Shown one piece after another: positions 23,593 through 31,505 of a DNA stretch of 64,000 nucleotides. The position numbers and the translations under genes were made by a program. This DNA comes from Streptomyces sp. WZ-12 (GTDB taxonomy: Bacteria; Actinomycetota; Actinomycetes; Streptomycetales; Streptomycetaceae). The notes below the pieces were generated by a model. The model was not told the DNA's origin. It made no database searches and saw only the letters and a program-made list of their open reading frames with translations. The number at the start of each line of letters is the position of its first letter. The stretch's first letter is position 1. The stretch is taken from contig NZ_CP118574.1 of NCBI RefSeq assembly GCF_028898845.1, positions 7,117,001 to 7,181,000 of the forward strand, in the 5' to 3' direction.

Positions 23593-25300
23593 ATGTCCTT
23601 CGCGTTCTACCCGCCGAGTATGCGCGCTGCCTCGTCAGACCTTGCCATATCCATCTCCCCTTTGGGGTTGGTTGAGTTGTCTGACGAGGAGAGACCCTTC
23701 GGTTGAGTTTGAAATACATGGTCAACGACTGTCACGCTACTCCACTAACTGGGCCTTCTACTTGGGCTTTCACCACTCCTACCGACGGGAGGCGGGGGAG
23801 ACCCAGAACACCATCAACTACGTCGGGGCCCTGGCCCGTTACGTCAACCACTTCACCTTCGGACGGGGCATTCACTTCGAGGTGAAGAAGCGGTACGAGC
23901 ACATCGTGCCCGCCCTCCTCCGACGTGCTTGGGAAGAGGACAACGACAAGCGGTCCCTTCTCTACGAGATCGGTGAGAACGGTGGAGTCACAGGGGACAG
24001 CTTCGTGAAAGTCGCCTACGAGGAGGCACGAACCGACGCCGCCGGTCGCGAGCATCCCGGCCGCGTCCGCATCCTGCCGCTTTCGAGCGCCCACGTGTTC
24101 CCCGAATGGCATCCCCACGACCGGGAGCGGATGATCCGCTGCAAGATCAAGTACAAGTTCTTCGGAACCACCACCGAGGGAACACGCACCACTTACACCT
24201 ACGTCGAGGAGCTAACCGACGACCGCATCCGGGAGTTCATCAACGACGACCTGGTGGACGAACGACCGAACCCGCTGGGCATCATCCCCATCGCCCACAT
24301 CAAGAACATCGCGATCAGCGGCAGCCCCTGGGGCAAGAGCGACATCGATGACATCATCCCGCTCAACCGGGAGTACAACAACGTCACCAACGACATCGCC
24401 GACATCGTCAATTACCATGCCGCTCCCACCACCGTTATCACCGGCGCCAAGGCCACCAACTTGGAGAAGGGCGCGCGGAAACTGTGGGGTGGCCTTCCGA
24501 AAGACGCCTCGGTTTTCAACCTCGAATCGGGCGTTGACCTCAAGGGGCCACTGGAGTACCTGGACGTTCTCAAGCAATCCATGCACGAGCTGGTTGGTGT
24601 CCCGGCAACAGCACTTGGCGCCATGCAGCCCGTGAGCAACACATCCGGAGTGGCCCTGGCCATCCAGTTCCAGCCGCTGGTGCAGCGCGCTTCCCTCAAG
24701 CAGATGCAGTACACGCTGGGCTTCAAGAGGCTCAACGAGCTGATCCTGCTGACCCTCTTCACTCACGAGCCCGAGACGCTCAACTACAACCCCGAGACCG
24801 GCGGAATCAAGAAGGACGGACAGCCCCTCGAACTCGATCCGAAGGACCCCGAGGTCTACAAGGTCGACATCGTCTGGCCGACACCACTGCCTGTCGACAA
24901 CCTGGTGAAGCTCAACGAGATCCAGTTGAAGATGGCGCTCGGGTTGGAAAGCAAGCGCAGTGCTCTGTACGAGCTGGGGGAGGAGTTCCCGGACGAGAAG
25001 CTCGCCGAGATCACCGAGGAGCAGAAGGGCGACGTCCTGGAGCAGGGGGCATTGGAATTCATCAAGGCCGCCATCGCTACTGGCATCTACGGCTCACCAG
25101 ACGGAACCACACCCAATAACACACAGAGCAACACGGACTCTAAGGTTTCGGGGCAGAGCGCCAAACCTGCCGAGTCCGGCATCAGCCTGAACTTCGGCAT
25201 GGACTCCAAGAAGATCATGGACACAGTCGTGACCATGGCGCACGGAACCAAACTCCCGCAGCGCCAGCAGACGTACAACGAGACCGATACTGCCGCCTAA
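23593..25300 (+). CDS. Portal protein, apparently split by a +1 frameshift
   Basis: ATG 23593 follows a near-perfect GGGAGGTGA and encodes MSFAFYPPSMRAASSDLAIS up to DEERPFG and a TGA at 23704. The rest of the portal (SVEFEIHGQRLSRYSTNWAF onward) is in the +1 frame and open to 25300. Reading AGA CCC T|TCG with a +1 slip at CCC-T (23695-23698) makes one protein of about 569 residues. The body shows portal features: IIPIAHIKNIAISGSPWGKS, DIVNYHAAPTTVITG and the helical wing and crown ending GMDSKKIMDTVV. The portal is the dodecameric DNA gate at the head vertex. Without the shift the N-terminal clip is lost. The cause may be programmed frameshifting or a single-base insertion. Confidence 0.8.
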
Positions 25301-25315
25301 GCCGAGGAATTCCTT

Positions 25316-26095
25316 ATGAACCCGAACACCCTTACCCCCGCGAATGAAACTGAGTCTCCCGAGACGACTTCGCCCCCGAACCCTGCTGAGGCTGACCTGA
25401 ATACGCAGCCCCGGACGTACACCGATGAGGATCTCAACCGGGTGCGCGCTCAGGAGAAGGAGAAGCTGTACGGGCGCCTCGCCGCTCAGGAGGAGACCCT
25501 CCACAAGCTCCAGGAGGAGCTGGCCGCTCAGCGTGCCGCCCGCGACGCCGAGGAACAGGCGAAGGCCGAGGCCGCGCGCCAGGCGGAAGAGGAAGCCGAG
25601 GCCAAGCGCAAGGCAGAGCTGTCGACGAAGGCCCTGGTCGAGGAGCAGCGGCAGGAGTTCGAAGCGCGTCTGGCGGCCATGGAGGAAGAGCGCCAGCGGG
25701 ACGCCGAACTCTTCGCAAAGGAGAGGGCCTGGCAGGAGGTTCAGCAGTACAAGGCGGAGGCCCTCGCTGCCGCGCAGAACGACATCGCGCCTGAGCTGAT
25801 CGACCTCGTGAGTGGTGATGACAAGCCGGCCATCGATGCCTCGATCGCGGCGATGAAGGAGAAGAGCGCCCAGATTGCGACCAGCGTGCAGCAGGCGCAG
25901 ACCCAGGCTCGGGCGGCCATGCGCGGGACCGCGCCGACGGGCTACGGCCTCGGCCCTGGCGCAACGGTCGGCGAGACAGTGGAGTTGACACCAGATCAGA
26001 TTCGGAACATGCCGATGTCCGAGTACGTGAAGCGTCGGACCCAGGCCAGTTGGCCTGGGTCCGTAAGGGCCAGCGGTCAGGGCCTGTTCGGTTAG
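25316..26095 (+). CDS. Capsid scaffold protein
   Basis: The 259-residue protein is Pro/Thr-rich at the N-terminus, then forms a long charged coiled coil (residues about 45-165, for example LHKLQEELAAQRAARDAEEQ), and ends in a short basic tail with ELTPDQIRNMPMSEYVKRR. Position between portal and major capsid and this composition are typical of phage scaffolds that guide prohead assembly and are then expelled. Nothing resembling a protease is fused to it. A terminator follows. Confidence 0.75.
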   Translation: MNPNTLTPANETESPETTSPPNPAEADLNTQPRTYTDEDLNRVRAQEKEKLYGRLAAQEETLHKLQEELAAQRAARDAEEQAKAEAARQAEEEAEAKRKAELSTKALVEEQRQEFEARLAAMEEERQRDAELFAKERAWQEVQQYKAEALAAAQNDIAPELIDLVSGDDKPAIDASIAAMKEKSAQIATSVQQAQTQARAAMRGTAPTGYGLGPGATVGETVELTPDQIRNMPMSEYVKRRTQASWPGSVRASGQGLFG

Positions 26096-26111
26096 TCGAT
26101 GAAACTTCCGG

Positions 26112-26145
26112 AAGAAGTCCCCACCGAGCTCGGTGGGGACTTCTT
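26112..26145 (+). terminator. Terminator between scaffold and capsid genes
   Basis: AAGAAGTCCCCACCGA and TCGGTGGGGACTTCTT make a 16-bp perfect stem. A terminator here may let scaffold and capsid be set at different levels; the capsid would need a promoter in 26150-26270. Confidence 0.8.
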
Positions 26146-26282
26146 GTTGCCTTAACACATTGAAATGCCGGTGAATGACACTGATGACGAACGGCTTTAG
26201 TGCGCCCTGGTGACTCCGAGAGGAAGGGGTGCCAGTAACAGCGCGAGACCGGTTCATATCGCCAACACAGAAGGATCACGAT

Positions 26283-27275
26283 ATGGCATCTGCGATTACT
26301 GGTACGGGCTTCCTTGCGCCCAATCCTACGAGCTACACCGGCTCCAACTCTCAGCTCACTCCGGCGATCCAGCAAATCTGGTCGAAGGAGATCCTTTTCC
26401 AGTCGATGCCGATCCTTAGGTACGAACAATTCGCAGTAAAGAAGACCGAGTTGGGCGTCTCTCCGGGACTCACCATCCAGTTCATGAGGTACGACAACTT
26501 GAAGGAGGCCAAGCAGCTCACCGAGGGTATCCACATGGAGACGCAGACGCTGACTGCCAGTCAGTTCTCTGTGACCGTCCATGAGCACGGCGCCGCAGTG
26601 GCAGTCTCCGAGCTGCTCCTCAACGCGAGCTTTGATGACGTCATGGCGTCTGCCAGCCGGCTGCTCGGCCGGAACATGGCGATGTACCTCGATGGCATGG
26701 CACGCGACGTGCTTTTGGGCGCTACGTCGGTGCTTTATGGCCGGGACAAGTTCGACCTCAGTGGATCGAAGGGGACGCGTACCCGCCTTTCGCCGTTCGA
26801 CAAGGGAGACGCTGCTGCGGGGCGTGACGGGCTGACCAGCCACTACCTGACCGCCAGCACGGTCAAGGACGGGGTCGAGACTCTCGCCAGCAAGAACATC
26901 CCACGCCTGGGCGACACATACGTAATGTTCGTCCACCCACACCAGTCCCGCTGGCTGCGAGAAGACCCGGCCTGGATCAACGCGACCTCTTATGCGCAGC
27001 CGGGAAATTTCTCAATCGGTGAGATTGGGCGGATCGATGACGTCATTTTCGTCGAGACCACCCAGGTAAAGCAGGTTCAGAACTCTGAGGGCAAGACGGT
27101 CTACCAGAGCAGCATGATCGGCGACAATGCCTTCGCTCACGCCATCAGCCTTCCGGTGGAACTGCGGGACGGTGGCGTGATCGACATGGGCCGCGAGCAC
27201 CGTCTCGGCTGGTACAGCATCCTTGGCATGGGAGTCATCACCGACCAGAGCATCGTGACTGTCGAGACCAACTGA
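26283..27275 (+). CDS. Major capsid protein, HK97 fold, N4-gp56-like
   Basis: ATG 26283 (MASAITGTGFLAPNPTS) follows AAGGATCACG. The 330-residue protein fits the N4-gp56 type of HK97-fold capsids: TPAIQQIWSKEILFQ, FAVKKTELGVSPGLTIQFMR (E-loop region), VHEHGAAVAVSELLLNASF and a C-terminal domain with VEIKVVE-like strands (VIFVETTQVKQVQ). It forms the icosahedral shell. Its TGA is the first codon of a 28-bp hairpin arm (27273-27300) that is now separated from its partner by an IS30 insertion. Confidence 0.85.
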   Translation: MASAITGTGFLAPNPTSYTGSNSQLTPAIQQIWSKEILFQSMPILRYEQFAVKKTELGVSPGLTIQFMRYDNLKEAKQLTEGIHMETQTLTASQFSVTVHEHGAAVAVSELLLNASFDDVMASASRLLGRNMAMYLDGMARDVLLGATSVLYGRDKFDLSGSKGTRTRLSPFDKGDAAAGRDGLTSHYLTASTVKDGVETLASKNIPRLGDTYVMFVHPHQSRWLREDPAWINATSYAQPGNFSIGEIGRIDDVIFVETTQVKQVQNSEGKTVYQSSMIGDNAFAHAISLPVELRDGGVIDMGREHRLGWYSILGMGVITDQSIVTVETN

Positions 27276-27300
27276 GCCTCCCAAGCGAAAGCCCCTCCTG
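27273..27300 (+). repeat. Left arm of a terminator interrupted by IS30
   Basis: This 28-bp arm is a perfect reverse complement of 28619-28646. It starts with the capsid TGA; the other arm holds the stop of the convergent DUF397 gene. Before the insertion it was a two-way terminator. Confidence 0.85.
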
Positions 27301-27308
27301 TGCAACCT

Positions 27309-28610
27309 TGAGTTCTAGTGGTCGTCGCAACACCCCAGCTCAGGGGATGCGATGGACTTCGAAATCCGCAAGGTGCGGAAGGCTCAGGGGCCCAAGAAGC
27401 TGCGTCGGGAGCGGGAGGAATACTTCCGCCTCATGCAGCTGGGGTACTCGAACAAGGAAGCCTGCCAGGTCGTCGGGATCAACCTGAGAACCGGCCGTGA
27501 ATGGCGGAACGGCAGGATGAGTCCCAACCGGACCGTGGCGCCCGCGCTTGCTCCGCGGACGCCGCGGTCCGCTGCGTCGCGGTACCTGCGCGAGGACGAG
27601 CGCATCCACATCGCCGACCGGCTGCGGGAGAAGGCCACCATCCGGGCCATCGCGGCCGAACTGGGCCGCAGCCCCTCCACCGTCAGCCGGGAGATCCGCC
27701 GCAACCGCACCATCGGGACGCGCAGCCAGTGGCACTACCGGCCGCATGCGGCCCAGGCCCGCGCCGATGCCCGCCGGCCCCGGCCCAAGCCCGCAAAGAT
27801 CGGCCAGAACCCCGAACTGCGGGACTTCATCCAGGAGCATCTGACCCGGCGGTGGAGCCCCGAGCAGATCTGTCAGGCTCTGCGCAGACAGTTCCCCAAC
27901 CGGCCGGAGATGCACGTGACGCACGAGACGGTCTACCAGGCCCTCTACGTCCAGGGCCGGGGCGAACTCCGCCGCGAACTCACCAAGGCTCTGCGGACCG
28001 GACGCGCCCGACGCCGACCGCACCGCCAGTCCAGCAAGCGCCAGCCCCGCGCGGTCAGGGACATGGTGATGATCAGCGAGCGCCCGGCCGAGGCCGCAGA
28101 CCGGGCCGTCCCCGGCCACTGGGAGGGCGACCTCATCGTCGGCACGGAAAACAAATCCGCGATCGGCACGCTCGTCGAACGCACCACGCGCTACGTGATG
28201 CTGGTCCACCTCCCCATCGACCACACCGCGCCGAAAACCAGGGACGCCCTGGTCGAGACAGTCAGGACACTTCCGGCGTATCTGCGACGCTCGCTGACCT
28301 GGGACCAGGGATCGGAGATGGCCGCCCACCGGGCGTTCACCATCGCCACGGACGTCCCGGTCTACTTCTGCGACCCCGCCAGCCCCTGGCAGCGCGGCTC
28401 CAACGAGAACACGAACGGCCTGCTCCGGCAGTACTTCCCCAAAGGCACCGACCTGTCCGTCCACAGCCGCGAGGACCTCGACGCCGTCGCCGCCGAACTC
28501 AACAGCCGCCCACGCAAGACGCTCGGCTGGGAAACCCCAGCCGAGCACCTGTCTAAACTGCTCGCGGCCTGATCAACCGACCACAGTGTTGCAACGACCC
28601 CTCGAATTCA
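27309..28610 (+). mobile_element. IS30-family insertion sequence
   Basis: Inverted repeats at 27309-27333 and 28586-28610 match at 21 of 25 positions (core GGTCGT...GCAACAC) and enclose one transposase gene. It sits exactly in the loop of a 28-bp hairpin, 8 nt from each arm. The duplication is expected to be only 2-3 bp and cannot be defined. Some IS30-family elements prefer palindromic or terminator-like targets, which fits this site. Confidence 0.85.
27352..28572 (+). CDS. IS30-family transposase
   Basis: The 406-residue protein has two N-terminal helix-turn-helix regions (NKEACQVVGINLRTGREW; TIRAIAAELGRSPSTVSREI) and a DDE domain: Asp in GHWEGDLIVG (about residue 258), Asp in SLTWDQGSEM (about 317) and Glu in WQRGSNENTNGLLRQ (about 349). 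The gene is full length and apparently intact, so the element may still be active. Confidence 0.9.
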   Translation: MDFEIRKVRKAQGPKKLRREREEYFRLMQLGYSNKEACQVVGINLRTGREWRNGRMSPNRTVAPALAPRTPRSAASRYLREDERIHIADRLREKATIRAIAAELGRSPSTVSREIRRNRTIGTRSQWHYRPHAAQARADARRPRPKPAKIGQNPELRDFIQEHLTRRWSPEQICQALRRQFPNRPEMHVTHETVYQALYVQGRGELRRELTKALRTGRARRRPHRQSSKRQPRAVRDMVMISERPAEAADRAVPGHWEGDLIVGTENKSAIGTLVERTTRYVMLVHLPIDHTAPKTRDALVETVRTLPAYLRRSLTWDQGSEMAAHRAFTIATDVPVYFCDPASPWQRGSNENTNGLLRQYFPKGTDLSVHSREDLDAVAAELNSRPRKTLGWETPAEHLSKLLAA

Positions 28611-28618
28611 CCCAACAA

Positions 28619-28646
28619 CAGGAGGGGCTTTCGCTTGGGAGGCTCA
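28619..28646 (-). repeat. Right arm of the IS30-interrupted terminator
   Basis: Perfect 28-bp partner of 27273-27300. It contains the TGA of the convergent DUF397 gene. Confidence 0.85.
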
Positions 28647-28868
28647 GGGGAGCAGCAGGTTCTTCTGCCCCTCGTGGATGCTCCGAGTGAAGAGACGGTA
28701 GTCCTGCTCCGAGACGATGGTCGGCTTGATGTTGGGGTCATCAGCGTCGTTCGAGTCACGGATTGCCACGACTCCGTCGACGAAGGCGACCTCAAGGCAG
28801 TTGGCCCCGCCGTTGCTGTACTCGCTCTTCACCCACGCGGCGTTAGCGAGGTCGACCTGCTTGTTCAT
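28644..28868 (-). CDS. DUF397 protein
   Basis: A 74-residue protein with the DUF397 pattern: AAWVKSEYSNGGANCLEVAF then VAIRDSND (W-KSSYS--G-NCVEV and VRDSK in the family). These small proteins are encoded next to Scr1-type HTH regulators all over actinomycete genomes and are thought to act as their partners. The start overlaps the regulator's stop (ATGA), so the pair is co-translated. Its 3' end was part of a shared terminator with the capsid gene. Confidence 0.85.
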   Translation of the reverse strand: MNKQVDLANAAWVKSEYSNGGANCLEVAFVDGVVAIRDSNDADDPNIKPTIVSEQDYRLFTRSIHEGQKNLLLP

Positions 28869-29755
28869 GTATAACGTTCCTTGATCGTATCGGTGATGAA
28901 CTGACGACTGGCTTCTGAGTTAAGGGCTTCAGACTTCATGTGGTCAAGACAAGTCTCGTAGCGACCGATGTCGCTATCGTCCTCCAGATAGAGGGCGGTT
29001 GTCATCGGCTCTACCACTACAACAGGTGGTCCTGCGGGGAATTGCAGGAGGGCGAAGGCGCCATCGATCCCAGCGTGAGCCCCAGCCTCGAACGGCAAGA
29101 CCTGGATGGTGACGTTGGGGTGTTCGTCTGATAGGTCCACCAGGTGCTGAAGTTGTGCCTTCATCACCTTTCTCCCTCCAACGTTCCGATGAAGGGCAGC
29201 CTCGTCGAGGATGCACCAAAGCTGGAGCGGCTTCGACCTGGTCAGCGCACGCTGCCGCTCTATGCGCAGATTGACGAAATTTTGGATCTCGCGATTCGTC
29301 TGCCACTGGCGGCTGCGCCGGACGATGACCTCGGCGTACGCCCTGTGTTGGAGCAAGCCAGGGATGATCAGCGTGTACGTCTCGCTCTTGTGCGCCAACT
29401 CCTCCAGATGCAAGTACTCGGCGAAGGGATCGCGGATTGATCCACGGTATTGGTTCAGTAGATTTGAGCGCTTCCCCGACGACGCAAGGGTGGCCAGCGT
29501 TCGCAACTCTTGCTTGATCGCCGGATCTTCGACCCCGTACGCCTCGAAGTAGCTCTGGAGGGTGCTGAGAGGGACGCGTTGCTTGCCATTCTCGATCTTG
29601 GATAGCGCCGACTGGCCCGGCAACCCGATCAATGCGGCCGCGTCGGCGAGATTGAGGACGCCGTCCTCCTTGTCCGGGCGAGGTACAGCTTTGCGTAGCG
29701 CCCTCAGCGCCAGCCCCAGTCGGCGTCGATGGACGTTCGGTTGAGCGTCAGTCAT
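28865..29755 (-). CDS. Scr1-family helix-turn-helix regulator
   Basis: The 296-residue protein starts with an XRE helix-turn-helix (NLADAAALIGLPGQSALSKI, residues about 32-51) and continues into the Scr1/DUF5753 domain: YLHLEELAHKSETYTLIIPG, LLQHRAYAEVIV, HPNVTIQVLPFEAGAHAGID. WhiJ-like members of this group repress development genes in Streptomyces with a DUF397 partner. ATG 29755 follows GGGAGGTAG. Two operator-like palindromes lie in the divergent gap upstream. On a phage it could regulate the host or the accessory island. Confidence 0.85.
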   Translation of the reverse strand: MTDAQPNVHRRRLGLALRALRKAVPRPDKEDGVLNLADAAALIGLPGQSALSKIENGKQRVPLSTLQSYFEAYGVEDPAIKQELRTLATLASSGKRSNLLNQYRGSIRDPFAEYLHLEELAHKSETYTLIIPGLLQHRAYAEVIVRRSRQWQTNREIQNFVNLRIERQRALTRSKPLQLWCILDEAALHRNVGGRKVMKAQLQHLVDLSDEHPNVTIQVLPFEAGAHAGIDGAFALLQFPAGPPVVVVEPMTTALYLEDDSDIGRYETCLDHMKSEALNSEASRQFITDTIKERYT

Positions 29756-29816
29756 GCCGTCTACCTCCCTCGACCACGCAGCGTACCGGGCTCAACGTTC
29801 TTGGCATATGCCAATC

Positions 29817-29830
29817 TTGCTCACGAGCAC
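29817..29830. promoter_or_regulatory. Operator-like palindrome 1 (Scr1 region)
   Basis: TTGCTCaCGAGCAc, a near-perfect palindrome 44 bp (about four helical turns) from the perfect copy at 29861, in the gap divergent between the Scr1 regulator and the HATPase gene. Confidence 0.5.
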
Positions 29831-29860
29831 TCTTTTCAGTGAGATAGCTTGCGAGAAATA

Positions 29861-29874
29861 TTGCTCGCGAGCAA
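29861..29874. promoter_or_regulatory. Operator-like palindrome 2 (Scr1 region)
   Basis: TTGCTCGCGAGCAA is a perfect 14-bp palindrome. With the copy at 29817 it makes a plausible pair of sites for the neighbouring HTH regulator. Confidence 0.55.
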
Positions 29875-29964
29875 CATGGAGGGACTCACGGGGGCTGATG
29901 AAGGCCACTTCGTGCCAGAACGTCCGGGTGCGATGGGCCAGTTGGCCAAGGAGGGCGTCCGTTC

Positions 29965-30405
29965 ATGTCTCGTATGCAGGACCGGCAAGGTGAGTTCCGC
30001 CTGGCGCTCGTCGTGGAACCGAAGAAGCTCCACGGTGTCCGCCATGACCTCGCTGATCGGTTGGCGTCATGGGGCCTCGTAGAGCTGGTCGACGACAGCT
30101 TGAAGATCGCTACTGAGCTTCTGACGAACGCGTACCGGCATGCCGGTGGGCGAGCGGTGCTGTTCCTTCAGATGTCGTCTGGGCTGCTGCGCATCACGGT
30201 CAGCGACCGGTCGCACGAACTGCCGGTCATCCAGTGCCCGGACTGGATGACCGAGTCCGGGCGAGGCATGGCGCTGGTGGCGAGCCTTGCGTCTGAACTC
30301 CGTGTCGTGCCGACGGCTGACGGCAAGGACGTCGAGGTCACGCTGGTCTGCCACCCACCTGCCGCCGGAACGGTAGTGGCGAGCCGGGTGAGGTGCACGG
30401 CGTGA
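29965..30405 (+). CDS. HATPase-domain (anti-sigma-like) protein
   Basis: The 146-residue protein has the GHKL fold of RsbW/SpoIIAB-like anti-sigma kinases: N box KIATELLTNAYRHAGG (about residues 47-62), G1 box region VSDRSHELPV, and ESGRGMALVASLASEL (G2 box). Such proteins, encoded divergent from Scr1 regulators, occur in the abaA/whiJ-like loci of Streptomyces. It may bind ATP and sequester a sigma factor or regulator. ATG 29965 follows AAGGAGGGCG. The next gene starts in the GTGA overlap. Confidence 0.75.
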   Translation: MSRMQDRQGEFRLALVVEPKKLHGVRHDLADRLASWGLVELVDDSLKIATELLTNAYRHAGGRAVLFLQMSSGLLRITVSDRSHELPVIQCPDWMTESGRGMALVASLASELRVVPTADGKDVEVTLVCHPPAAGTVVASRVRCTA

Positions 30406-30767
30406 CCACGACGCTCGTAGCTGACCTGGTGAGGGTGCAGTACCGGGTGACAGTCACCAGCCGTTCAAACAAGAGCAGTTGCTCGGCGGTACAACAGCAG
30501 ATTCTCGTCTCGGCACGTGAAGCCCTTGCGTGGTTGGACGTCATCATGAGTGACCTGGTCGTTCCGCTGTCGGACGCTTCGAAGCGCGCCATACTGCGGA
30601 GTTTGCGGAGGGATCTCGCCAGCCGCGCGCGGTGGCTCGACGGAAAGACCTGTCGGCCCTACGAGACGACTGTCAAGACCAAGGATTTCTGGGTCGTTGG
30701 TCGTGTGAGCCAGGTGCGCTGCATCCCGGTTCACTCGCCGTGCCTCTTGCTGGATGTGGCGCGGTGA
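30402..30767 (+). CDS. Hypothetical protein, 121 aa
   Basis: GTG 30402 overlaps the HATPase stop (GTGA). The protein is basic and helical in the middle (VQQQILVSAREALAWLDVIM; SDASKRAILRSLRRDLASRA), with no known motif, and ends in a hydrophobic strand. Its stop TGA shares a base with the next ATG (TGATG). It belongs to the accessory regulatory operon. Confidence 0.55.
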   Translation: MTTTLVADLVRVQYRVTVTSRSNKSSCSAVQQQILVSAREALAWLDVIMSDLVVPLSDASKRAILRSLRRDLASRARWLDGKTCRPYETTVKTKDFWVVGRVSQVRCIPVHSPCLLLDVAR

Positions 30768-30967
30768 TGTGTGACGTGGCCGATCACCCTAAGAGGCGGC
30801 CCAAGCTCAGTCCTGCACTGGTGACTTACTGCTCGGGTTGCTACGGACACCTCACAACCTGGTGCTCCGAATGCTGTGGATTCGGTGGATGCAAGGAGTG
30901 TGACTTCAAGGGCCGGGTCGCGTGCCCCTGGTGCGCCGATGGCAAAGGAGAGCCGTTCAGGTGGTGA
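30767..30967 (+). CDS. Mini DnaJ-type zinc-finger protein, 66 aa
   Basis: Four cysteine pairs, CSGC, CSECCGFG, CKEC and CPWCADGKG, spaced as in the DnaJ central zinc domain (CxxCxGxG repeats) but in a protein of only 66 residues without a J-domain. It probably binds two zinc ions and may chaperone a small client or hold a protein complex. The start shares a base with the upstream stop, and the downstream membrane-protein start overlaps its own stop, so three tiny genes are coupled. Confidence 0.6.
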   Translation: MCDVADHPKRRPKLSPALVTYCSGCYGHLTTWCSECCGFGGCKECDFKGRVACPWCADGKGEPFRW

Positions 30968-31068
30968 AAAGGTTTCTCGGTCGCATCTTCTGGATCGTGT
31001 TCGTTTTCATCGTGATTGCGCTGAGCGTCGCGATCCCAATCGTGGCCGCTAGTGGCTATCTGCGTTGA
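30964..31068 (+). CDS. Tiny single-span membrane protein, 34 aa
   Basis: GTG 30964 overlaps the upstream TGA. The product is VKRFLGRIFWIVFVFIVIAL followed by SVAIPIVAASGYLR, basically one transmembrane helix with a basic N-terminus (positive-inside, N-in). Too short for a family call. Coupling to the zinc-finger gene suggests that the two products act together at the membrane. Confidence 0.5.
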   Translation: MKRFLGRIFWIVFVFIVIALSVAIPIVAASGYLR

Positions 31069-31101
31069 AATCATCTATTTCTAAGAGGAGTTGAGTATTC
31101 C

Positions 31102-31335
31102 GTGCGTTCTAGAGAAGAGGTTCAGGCGTCGCGAAATGCCGTACTCGAAGCAAAGGGCACAGTGATCGCACGCTACCGGCTCGGCGATTCCATGGCTTTG
31201 CTGGCTCGTGAGTACCAGGTCAATGCCGACTGGCTCGCTGCTCGCTTCGATGAGTGGGGCGAGCCCCGACGAGACAGGTCTGCTGCGGCAGTCGTTCGCG
31301 GCCCCGGGGTTCCGCCCATGCCGCGTCTGCGCTAA
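31102..31335 (+). CDS. Small putative DNA-binding protein, 77 aa
   Basis: GTG 31102 follows AAGAGGAG. The sequence VIARYRLGDSMALLAREYQV then NADWLAARFDEWG reads like a helix-turn-helix of the IS/Trp-repressor type. The C-terminus is Arg/Pro-rich and probably disordered. It directly precedes the sugar/sulfur cassette and may regulate it. Confidence 0.5.
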   Translation: MRSREEVQASRNAVLEAKGTVIARYRLGDSMALLAREYQVNADWLAARFDEWGEPRRDRSAAAVVRGPGVPPMPRLR

Positions 31336-31465
31336 GAGACGCCGCCCGTCAAGTTCCCGCCCGACTGCGGCAGAAGGACAGCGGCACTCGGGCGGGTCCC
31401 GGAACTCCGTGCCGCAGCGACGTCCGTGATCGGACGAACACACACTGACATGATGCCGCCCGACA

Positions 31466-31483
31466 GGCGCCACTGGAGGCGCC
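31466..31483 (+). promoter_or_regulatory. Hairpin in the leader of the sugar cassette
   Basis: GGCGCC-actgga-GGCGCC lies just before the GGAGGA ribosome site of the nucleotidyltransferase gene. It may shape the leader or weakly terminate upstream transcription. Confidence 0.3.
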
Positions 31484-31505
31484 CGACGACGGAGGAATGC
31501 ACGAC

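Noticed and set aside
25094..26942. Long antisense frames opposite the scaffold and capsid genes
   Set aside because: They mirror highly biased coding sequence on the plus strand and give Leu/Arg/Gly-rich nonsense.
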